A stretch of DNA of 64,000 nucleotides from Alphaproteobacteria bacterium (lineage in GTDB: Bacteria > Pseudomonadota > Alphaproteobacteria > Sphingomonadales > Sphingomonadaceae): the NCBI GenBank assembly GCA_019232625.1, contig JAFANP010000033.1, positions 98,653 through 162,652 on the forward strand, read 5' to 3'. The notes beneath the pieces were generated by a model. That model saw only the letters and a list, made by a program, of their open reading frames with translations, was not told where the DNA came from and searched no databases. The translations under genes were made by a program, and so were the position numbers. Below, piece by piece: positions 26,428 through 32,195 of the stretch; position 1 is the stretch's first letter, and each line of letters opens with the position of its first letter.

Positions 26428-27858
26428 TCAATCCGCCCGCGCCGCCGCGCGGGGCGCCGCTCCCCATCCCCCGCCGAGGGCGCGGACGAGCGCGATGGTC
26501 GCGACGTAGCGGGCGAACTTCACCTGCACGGCGCTTCGCCGATGCTCGAGCACGGCGCGCTGCCCCTCGACATAATCGAGCTGGCTGATGAGGCCGTTGG
26601 CGTAGCGGGCCTGGAGCGTCGCCGCGAGGCGTCGGTCGTCGTCGGCGATGCCGCGCAGCGTCTCGTCGCGCTCGCCCAGCAGGCGCACCGCGCTGAGCTG
26701 GTCGTCGACGTCGCGCAAGGCGGTGAGCAGCTGGGTGCCGTATTGCGCCGAGGCCAGCGACAGATCGGCCCTCGCCGCCCGCACCCGCGCCTTGTGGCGG
26801 CCGCCGTCGAGCCCGGGGATGGAGAAGAGCAGGCCGAGGCCGAAATTCTGGGTCGCCGAGCCCAGCAACGTCTGCAGCGCGGAGGAGGCGAAGCCGCGCT
26901 GGCCGGTGAGGCTGAGGCTGGGCAGCCACGAAGCCTTGGCCGCGCCGACCCGCGCTTCGGCCGCCTGGACGGCGCGCAGCCCCGCCGAGACGTCCGGCCG
27001 GCGCGCGATGATGACGCTCGGAATGTCCGCCGGAACGATGGGCGGGGTCCCGAGCCGGCCGCGCACCTGGAGCTCGGCCGGCGCCTCCCCCATCAGGAAG
27101 GCGAGGCCGTTCGCCACCTCGGAGCGGCGCCGGTCCAGCTCGGCCATGTCCGAGACGAGGGTCGCAAGCTCGGAGCGGGCGCGCGACACCGCCGGCCCTG
27201 CGGCGAGGCCGTTCGCCTCCCGTCCCTCGATCATTCCGAGCGCCGCCCGCCGCCCTTCGGCGGTGTCGGCGAGGACGGCCCGCTCCTCGTCGATCGCGCA
27301 AATCTCGAAATAGGCCTGGACGGTGTCCGCCTCGACCAGGAGCCGCGCATGGCGCAGCAGGTCTGCGCTGGCCTCCGCGTCGAGGCGCGCCGCCCGCTTC
27401 GCCTTCGAGAGCTTGCCGAGGATGTCGACCTCGTAGCTGAGGCTGAGCGCGGAGTTGAGCAAGGTGCCGCCGCCGCCGGCCTCGTTTATGAGCGGGCCCG
27501 ACTGGCGCGAGGCGAAGCCGCTGCCGCCAAGCTCCGGCCATCGCGCGGCCGCCGCGCCGCGCAGCAGCGCCCGCGACTTTTCGAGGCGGGCGGCGGCCTC
27601 CTGGATGCTGCCGTTGCTGCGGCGCGCCCGCTCCACGTAGGAATCGAGGAGCGGGTCGCCGAAGATCGTCCACCAGGCTTCGTCGGCGAGGGCCGGCGAA
27701 GCGACGGTCGCGGCGGGGTAGCGGTCGGCGGCGATGAAACGCTCGGGTATTGCGGGCGCGGGCGGAATGGGGCGGGGCCTGGCATCGGCGGGAGCGAGAG
27801 GGCCGGCGAGCAGCAGCCCGGCGAGGGCGAAGCGCGAAGCGAGGCGCGGGAGGATCAT
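26428..27858 (-). CDS. TolC/NodT-family outer membrane factor
   Basis: 476 residues from the ATG at 27858. The N-terminus MILPRLASRFALAGLLLAG is a signal peptide; no lipobox Cys is seen, unlike most NodT proteins. Two outer-membrane-efflux repeats follow: DEAWWTIFGDPLLDSYVERA (about 72-91), SLSYEVDILGKLSKAKRAA, then PSLSLTGQRGFASSALQTL, FSIPGLDGGRHKARV and YANGLISQLDYVEGQRAVLE. These proteins form trimeric tunnels that join HlyD-type adaptors to export machines. It is the last gene of the minus-strand peptide operon, 53 bp after a small peptide gene. It probably completes the three-part exporter with the divergent HlyD and ABC genes. Confidence 0.9.
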   Translation of the reverse strand: MILPRLASRFALAGLLLAGPLAPADARPRPIPPAPAIPERFIAADRYPAATVASPALADEAWWTIFGDPLLDSYVERARRSNGSIQEAAARLEKSRALLRGAAAARWPELGGSGFASRQSGPLINEAGGGGTLLNSALSLSYEVDILGKLSKAKRAARLDAEASADLLRHARLLVEADTVQAYFEICAIDEERAVLADTAEGRRAALGMIEGREANGLAAGPAVSRARSELATLVSDMAELDRRRSEVANGLAFLMGEAPAELQVRGRLGTPPIVPADIPSVIIARRPDVSAGLRAVQAAEARVGAAKASWLPSLSLTGQRGFASSALQTLLGSATQNFGLGLLFSIPGLDGGRHKARVRAARADLSLASAQYGTQLLTALRDVDDQLSAVRLLGERDETLRGIADDDRRLAATLQARYANGLISQLDYVEGQRAVLEHRRSAVQVKFARYVATIALVRALGGGWGAAPRAAARAD

Positions 27859-27876
27859 TCGGGAAGGCGAGCCTGA

Positions 27877-27904
27877 ACGGCCATCCCGCGAGCGGGATGG
27901 CCGT
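27877..27904 (-). terminator. Perfect 13-bp hairpin between peptide gene 1 and the outer membrane factor
   Basis: Arms ACGGCCATCCCGC/GCGGGATGGCCGT with a two-base loop, 7 bases after the peptide stop and 18 bases before the outer-membrane-factor ATG. There is no T-run, so it is more likely an attenuator, partial terminator or RNA 3'-end stabiliser. Any of these would keep peptide mRNA in excess over the exporter gene. Confidence 0.6.
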
Positions 27905-27911
27905 CTCGGGT

Positions 27912-28031
27912 TCAGATCGCCTTGGTGCCGCCGCAGCGGGTCGAGCCGCCGCAACGGGTGGAGCCGCCGCAACGGGTGGAGCCGCCGCCGTCGATGGACT
28001 GGCCGGCGCGAACGTTGGTCTTGATCTTCAT
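27912..28031 (-). CDS. Small repeat peptide 1, candidate RiPP or microcin precursor
   Basis: 39 residues, with GAGAGGAAG upstream of the ATG. Leader MKIKTNVRAG, then QSID, then three GGSTRC units followed by GGTKAI. The DNA of the three units is an 18-bp tandem repeat. Two paralogues on the same strand (28259-28351 and 28567-28662) share the leader and the XRC-GG repeat, so selection at the protein level is evident despite the size. The peptide is Gly-rich, carries one Arg and one Cys per repeat, and lacks aromatic residues. Neighbours (C39 peptidase exporter, HlyD, outer membrane factor) indicate cleavage and export. The leader ends in Ala-Gly rather than the usual Gly-Gly or Gly-Ala. Function unknown. 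Confidence 0.8.
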   Translation of the reverse strand: MKIKTNVRAGQSIDGGGSTRCGGSTRCGGSTRCGGTKAI

Positions 28032-28050
28032 TTCAGCTTCCTCTCACTTT

Positions 28051-28063
28051 GCGCAGCTTGCGC
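28051..28063 (-). promoter_or_regulatory. Conserved leader hairpin of peptide gene 1
   Basis: GCGCA-GCT-TGCGC, 20 bases before the ATG. Comparable hairpins occur before the other two peptide genes (28372-28385 and 28683-28696), each followed by GTG(A)GAAG-type ribosome sites. Confidence 0.5.
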
Positions 28064-28224
28064 ATCATCCGGCGGGCACCACGCCTGCCGAATCTCTCTC
28101 GCCGATCGGCCCGGCCTCCCCGTCCGCCGGGGAAGGTGCCGCTTCGATCGGGACGTAGCGTGGAACGCGGAGTCTTCGCGAAGCCGGCGTCCCGCCGGGC
28201 TTCGACACGCGCCACGAAGAAATC

Positions 28225-28250
28225 GGCCGCCCAACCGGAATTGGGCGGCC
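28225..28250 (-). terminator. Hairpin terminator after peptide gene 2
   Basis: On minus, GGCCGCCCAA/TTGGGCGGCC around a TTCCGG loop, 8 bases after the stop of peptide gene 2, followed by GATTTCTTC. A 10-bp perfect stem with a weak T-run is a likely partial terminator between peptide genes 2 and 1. Confidence 0.65.
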
Positions 28251-28258
28251 TCTTTGCG

Positions 28259-28351
28259 TCAGAGGACCTGGACGGCGCCGCTGCAGCGGGTGGTGCCGCC
28301 GCAACGAGGAGAACCGCTGGAGCCTGCGCGGACGTTGGTCTTGATCTTCAT
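28259..28351 (-). CDS. Small repeat peptide 2, candidate RiPP or microcin precursor
   Basis: 30 residues. The leader MKIKTNVRAG is identical to that of peptide 1. The remainder SSGSPRCGGTTRCSGAVQVL keeps two Arg-Cys units but is more diverged. GAGAGGAAGCTAAG precedes the ATG, nearly identical to the region before peptide 1, so the whole gene with its leader RNA was duplicated. It is too short for ordinary gene calling and likely to be missing from automatic annotation. Role as for peptide 1: exported, possibly modified peptide; activity unknown. Confidence 0.78.
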   Translation of the reverse strand: MKIKTNVRAGSSGSPRCGGTTRCSGAVQVL

Positions 28352-28371
28352 CTTAGCTTCCTCTCACAATT

Positions 28372-28385
28372 GCGCACGAATGCGC
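28372..28385 (-). promoter_or_regulatory. Conserved leader hairpin of peptide gene 2
   Basis: GCGCA-CGAA-TGCGC-type stem (5 bp, loop of 4) 20 bases upstream of the start codon; counterpart of the hairpins at 28051-28063 and 28683-28696. Confidence 0.5.
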
Positions 28386-28566
28386 GTCATTCGCCGGCAG
28401 GGTGCCGAGCGAATCCCGGTTCGCGGAACCGCCTCGCCCGCCCGTGGCCGGCCGGCCCGCGGCGTGACGATCCTGCGTAATCTCTTCGGCCGCCGTAGGA
28501 GGCGGAGCCGCTCGCCGGAGCCGAGCCGCCGGCGCAGGGCCGGTCCGGGCTCCTCCAGGCGGCGAG

Positions 28567-28662
28567 CTACGTGCCGGTGATGGTCGTACCGCCGCACCGC
28601 GCCGAACCGCCGCAGCGGGTTGAGCCCCCTGGGCCCGCGCGGACGTTGGTCCTGGTCTTCAT
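28567..28662 (-). CDS. Small repeat peptide 3, candidate RiPP or microcin precursor
   Basis: 31 residues: leader MKTRTNVRAG, then PGGSTRCGGSARCGGTTITGT. It starts 35 bases after the stop of the 632-residue gene, with GGAAGGGATCAGG upstream. It differs from paralogues 1 and 2 at leader positions 3 and 4 (Thr-Arg instead of Ile-Lys) and has two repeat units. Being first of the three peptide genes, it links the peptide array to the large upstream gene. Conservation of TNVRAG in all three argues that this segment is recognised by the processing or export machinery. Confidence 0.8.
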   Translation of the reverse strand: MKTRTNVRAGPGGSTRCGGSARCGGTTITGT

Positions 28663-28682
28663 CCTGATCCCTTCCACGGTTC

Positions 28683-28696
28683 GCGCCCGAAGGCGC
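28683..28696 (-). promoter_or_regulatory. Conserved leader hairpin of peptide gene 3
   Basis: GCGCC-CGAA-GGCGC stem-loop starting right after the stop codon of the 632-residue gene and ending 20 bases before the peptide 3 start. Same shape and loop as the hairpin before peptide gene 2. Confidence 0.5.
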
Positions 28697-28697
28697 A

Positions 28698-30596
28698 TCA
28701 TTCTGCCGCCATGGCGACCGAATTCTGTTGCTGCGCGGGCGCTGCCTTCCGGGCGCCCTCGAAGATCGCCACGCCGTCGACGGTGACGTCGATCGTCAGG
28801 CCGATGTACCGGGCGATGTCGTCGATGAGGAAAGGCACCTCGCGGCGCTCGTTCTTGGAGTCGACGCTCTTGTCCATGTTGATGTAGCGCGCGAGGTCGC
28901 GGCCCTGGAACGGGCGCGACGGCGGCTGGCGCCCGAGCAGCGCATTGATGTTCGCCTGCACGTCGAGCGAAACCCGCAGCGCCTCCTGCACGAAGGCGAT
29001 GTAGCGCCCCAGCCACGCCGCGAGCTGGCCGAACAGCGCTTCGCCGCCTTCAAGGTCGTGCAGGTGTCTCGCAAAAGCCCTTTCGAGCTCCGCCAGGGTC
29101 GCCGGCGGCAGCGGCGGCGGGTTCTCGTACCGCTCGTACAAGGAAGGCTCGGGATATTGGCCGGTGAGGCCGAAGCCGCACTGCTGATACATCTCGTTAT
29201 AGGCGGCAAGCCGGCTCTTGCGGAAGGAATCCTGGGCCAGCCAGCCCACGTCGGCGGTCGTCTCCTGGATCCTCGCGGACCGGTCGCGCAGGGCCTCCAG
29301 CCGCGGCGAGTCGCTGCCCTTCCAGGCAAGCAGGATTTCGTGCAGCTCGGCATGTCCGGCCGTCGAGGTCGGAAACAGCGAGAAGACCGATCCGAACGCC
29401 TGCAGCCCGAGCAGGCCGTAGTCCATGGCGGCCTCGAGATCGTCCAGCGCCTCGACCACCTCCGGCTCGAGCGAGTCGGGCCAACCGCCCATCGGGTCCT
29501 TGCCGTCGAGGATCACGCCCAGGAAATCGTCGACCATCGCGGGCGGGCCCGCACAGACGCCCTGCGCCGTATGGAAGGAATAGTTGCGCTCCGCATAGGC
29601 ATGCGCCTCGGCGCCGGTCATCGGCGTGGTGCTCGACCGCGTCGGCTCGCCGAACGGCACGAACAGCATGTGGTGCATGAGCATGCGCAGGCCGTCGGTG
29701 AGGCGGAAGGCGGAGGACAAAGCGGGATGGAGCCGGCCGTTCGCCACCCGCCCCTCGACCCGCATCAGCATGTAGGTCGGCAAGGCGAGGACGCACACCG
29801 ACATCCGCTCGATGTCGCCGACGGTCCAGGCGTCCCGCGCGGCGGGGAAGCGGGCGAGATAGGCGTCGCGCACGCGCCTCACGATCACCATCATCTGCCG
29901 CCACTGCGTACGCATGATCCTGAGCGCGGTGACGTTCATCGGCAGGTCCGCCTGGTAGCGGGTCCCGGAATAGGTGCAGGTCCGCCACAGGGTCGGGCGG
30001 TCGAGCCGCATCGCCGGCGGGAAGACGTTGGCCTCGCCGACCTGGCGGTTGTCGGCGTCGATATACATGTGGGCGACGCGGAAGATGGGGATGACGAGCT
30101 CGACATAGCCGGTCTCGAGCGGCTCGCCGGAGATGCGCGCGATCACTTCCTCGGCATCGTCCCAGGTCTTGCCATGGTCGACGCGGGCGGGATCGAGCAG
30201 GGTCTGCTTCTCCTCATGGCGAAGCGTCAGCGGAAGGGCGACCTCCTCGTCGGCATAATGGAGGATGCCCGCCTCGATCAGGCCCTGGAGGAGCGGCGCG
30301 ACCTGCTGCCAGCCGCCCTCCACCCATCCCGCGGCATCGCCGGCGCGGAATCGCGAATGCTTGATCAGCGTCTCGCCGAACGGCCATTGCGCGGGATCGT
30401 CGAACGAGATTTCGTGCTGGCGGTAGAAGATGCGCAGCTCGCGGGGCGTATCCTCGTCCTCCCAATATTGGGCGACGGCGGCCTTGGACAGCGGGAACAG
30501 GAGCTCGTCGTCTAGGTCAAGCGTCCGCGCCGGCGACGTATCGTGTTCATTTTCCGTGGAAGTTTCACCCGGAGCTTCGCTGGAAAGTGTAGTCAT
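28698..30596 (-). CDS. Uncharacterised 632-residue protein, candidate peptide-maturation factor
   Basis: I do not recognise this family. The ATG at 30596 (MTTLSS) is chosen over one at 30629 because a GGAG lies upstream and the extra residues look random. It has no signal peptide or membrane segments, so it is cytoplasmic. The N-terminal 40 residues are acidic and disordered. Residues about 40-130 (DDELLFPLSKAAVAQYWED ... PLLQGLIEAGILHYADE) could be a small winged-helix module of the kind used for leader recognition, but that is a guess. Later features: RMLMHHMLFVPFGEP with adjacent His, NYSFHTAQGVCAGPP, and a helical acidic region (ALDDLEAAMDYGLLGLQ). It precedes the three peptide genes in one operon and is divergent from their exporter, so peptide modification, folding or immunity are the likeliest roles. 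It is not a radical-SAM, YcaO, LanM or ATP-grasp enzyme by motif. Confidence 0.75.
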   Translation of the reverse strand: MTTLSSEAPGETSTENEHDTSPARTLDLDDELLFPLSKAAVAQYWEDEDTPRELRIFYRQHEISFDDPAQWPFGETLIKHSRFRAGDAAGWVEGGWQQVAPLLQGLIEAGILHYADEEVALPLTLRHEEKQTLLDPARVDHGKTWDDAEEVIARISGEPLETGYVELVIPIFRVAHMYIDADNRQVGEANVFPPAMRLDRPTLWRTCTYSGTRYQADLPMNVTALRIMRTQWRQMMVIVRRVRDAYLARFPAARDAWTVGDIERMSVCVLALPTYMLMRVEGRVANGRLHPALSSAFRLTDGLRMLMHHMLFVPFGEPTRSSTTPMTGAEAHAYAERNYSFHTAQGVCAGPPAMVDDFLGVILDGKDPMGGWPDSLEPEVVEALDDLEAAMDYGLLGLQAFGSVFSLFPTSTAGHAELHEILLAWKGSDSPRLEALRDRSARIQETTADVGWLAQDSFRKSRLAAYNEMYQQCGFGLTGQYPEPSLYERYENPPPLPPATLAELERAFARHLHDLEGGEALFGQLAAWLGRYIAFVQEALRVSLDVQANINALLGRQPPSRPFQGRDLARYINMDKSVDSKNERREVPFLIDDIARYIGLTIDVTVDGVAIFEGARKAAPAQQQNSVAMAAE

Positions 30597-30660
30597 ACGA
30601 CAACAATACTCCGTCGAACCGCCGAACATGCTAAGTCGAGCTACGGTTTAGCTGCGACAA

Positions 30661-30690
30661 ATCACACCCATTGCTTCGTTGCGGCGTCAA
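30661..30690 (-). promoter_or_regulatory. Candidate promoter for the peptide operon
   Basis: On minus, TTGACG and TGTGAT are separated by 18 bases, giving a 5' leader of roughly 60 bases before the 632-residue gene. The Fur-box-like site ends a few bases upstream of the -35 element. This is a weak consensus match in an unusually AT-rich patch. Confidence 0.4.
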
Positions 30691-30695
30691 TAGGT

Positions 30696-30714
30696 GCAGA
30701 TGATAATCATTCTC
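30696..30714. promoter_or_regulatory. Fur box between divergent peptide and exporter operons
   Basis: The 19 bases match the classical Fur consensus (GATAATGATAATCATTATC) in 15 positions, with the core TGATAATCATT intact. It lies between candidate divergent promoters, within about 5-10 bases of both -35 elements. There it could control both the peptide operon and the exporter operon in response to iron. The surrounding 100 bases are far more AT-rich than the rest of the window. Confidence 0.75.
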
Positions 30715-30722
30715 AAGCTAAT

Positions 30723-30749
30723 TTGACTATCACATCGGTGCATTAATCT
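30723..30749 (+). promoter_or_regulatory. Candidate promoter for the exporter operon
   Basis: TTGACT and TAATCT separated by 15 bases, slightly short of the ideal spacing, directly beside the Fur box. It would give a leader of about 230 bases before the adaptor gene. No riboswitch or small ORF was recognised in that leader. Confidence 0.35.
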
Positions 30750-30986
30750 ACCGGTTGAGCGACCGGTGTCAGGATAGTTCCCCAGGTCAGCTTTCGTGTC
30801 CGATTCGGAGTAATCGTCAAGGAATGCTCGTCCTTTTCGTCCCGATCCGTCGAACGACGCAGCTGGTTCCTCTCGTAAAACCTCCTAATAACCTCGAATA
30901 CCGAGTCCGTTTTGATTTTGGGGGTTCATGGAATAAGCTTCGCCAAGGACGTCGCCAACCGCTCAGCCGTGGTAAGCCAAGCGGTT

Positions 30987-32195
30987 ATGCTCGATCCCGG
31001 GGAGAACGAGTTGACGTTGCAGTTTTCCAAGACGACGCAATCCCTTGCGCTCGACTCCCCCCGGATCGTCCTCGTCTCGCTGGCGCTCGCCGGGCTGAGC
31101 TTCCTCGGCTGGCTGCTCTGGTTCGGCTTCGGCAGCGTCACCGTCTACGAAGTCTCGCGCTCCGCCCGCCTCGAGGTCGGCAGCGCCCCGCGCGAGGTTT
31201 CCTCGTTGCTGGCCGGCCGCCTGACGCAAACGCGAATCGTTATCGGCCAGACGGTGCGCGCCGGCGACGTCCTCATCGAGCTCGACTCGCGGCCGCAGCA
31301 ATTGCGCCTCGCCGAGGCGGAGGCGCGGCTCCCGCTCTATCCCGCGCGCATCGCCTCCTTGAGGAAGGAGATCGCCTATCTCGGCCGGATGATGGGCGAC
31401 GAGCGCCAGTCGACCCTCGCCTCGCTGCGCGCCGCCCAGGCCCGCCTGCAGGGGGCGGGCGCTGCTTCCCGCTTCGCCCGCGACAGCGCCGCCCGGCTGG
31501 ACCGCGACGCCGCCACCGGCGGCTCGGCGCGAGTCGACGCGATCCGCGCGGCCGCGGACGCCCGCAGGGCCGAGTCGGAGCGGGACGTGTCGGCGGCGGA
31601 TGTCGCCCGCCTCGGCGTCGACGCGAACCTGCGCGCCGACGAGATGCGCGTGCAGGTGGAGAAGCTGAGCCGCGACCTCATCGCCGCCCAGGCCGAGGCG
31701 GCGGCGACGCGCGACCTCGTCGCACAGCTGCGGCTCGAAGTGGCCAGCCGCCAGATCCGCGCGCCGGTCGGCGGCGTGGTGGGCGAGATGCGGGCGCTGG
31801 GCAGCGGCGCCTACGTCGCGCCCGGGCAGAAGCTCGCCACGATCATCCCCCAGGGCGACCTCCTCATCGTCGCCGAGTTCGATCCGACGACGGCGCTCGG
31901 CCGGATCCGCCCCGGCCAGTCAGCCCGCTTCCGCCTCGAAGGTTATCCCTGGGTCCAGTTCGGCACGATCGAGGCCAGCGCCGTCAGGGTGGCGGGGGAG
32001 ATACGGGACGGGTCGCTGCGCGCCGAGTTCCGCATCAGGCGCGACTCCACGCACGGGCTCGTCCTCCGCCACGGCCTGCCTGGAAGGCTCGAAGTGAGGG
32101 TGGAGACGGTCTCCCCCGCGCGGCTGCTGCTGAGGTCCGCCGGCCGGATCGCCGAGGGCCGTACCCGCCCCGGCCCGGACTCGCCGGCGTCATGA
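30987..32195 (+). CDS. HlyD-family membrane fusion adaptor
   Basis: 402 residues from ATG at 30987. The frame extends upstream to a TTG at 30912 without a ribosome site; GGTAAG lies about 11 bases before the chosen ATG. A single membrane helix (IVLVSLALAGLSFLGWLLWFG) near residue 30 is followed by a first lipoyl half (AGRLTQTRIVIGQTVRAGDVL), a long coiled-coil hairpin rich in Ala, Arg and Asp, the second half (IRAPVGGVVGEMRALGSGAYV), and beta-barrel segments. Adaptors of this type bridge an inner-membrane ABC exporter and a TolC-like tunnel. Its stop overlaps the next start as ATGA. With the two ABC genes downstream and the outer membrane factor in the divergent operon, it completes a dedicated exporter. 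Confidence 0.88.
   Translation: MLDPGENELTLQFSKTTQSLALDSPRIVLVSLALAGLSFLGWLLWFGFGSVTVYEVSRSARLEVGSAPREVSSLLAGRLTQTRIVIGQTVRAGDVLIELDSRPQQLRLAEAEARLPLYPARIASLRKEIAYLGRMMGDERQSTLASLRAAQARLQGAGAASRFARDSAARLDRDAATGGSARVDAIRAAADARRAESERDVSAADVARLGVDANLRADEMRVQVEKLSRDLIAAQAEAAATRDLVAQLRLEVASRQIRAPVGGVVGEMRALGSGAYVAPGQKLATIIPQGDLLIVAEFDPTTALGRIRPGQSARFRLEGYPWVQFGTIEASAVRVAGEIRDGSLRAEFRIRRDSTHGLVLRHGLPGRLEVRVETVSPARLLLRSAGRIAEGRTRPGPDSPAS

Noticed and set aside
27922..28158. Plus-strand frame with VEPPQR repeats over peptide gene 1
   Set aside because: It is the antisense of the GGSTRC repeat; the minus-strand reading has the ribosome site, leader and two paralogues.
27912..28662. Peptides as NHLP or Nif11-type RiPP precursors
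   Set aside because: Those leaders are 70-80 residues; here the leader is about ten residues, so only the exporter layout is comparable.
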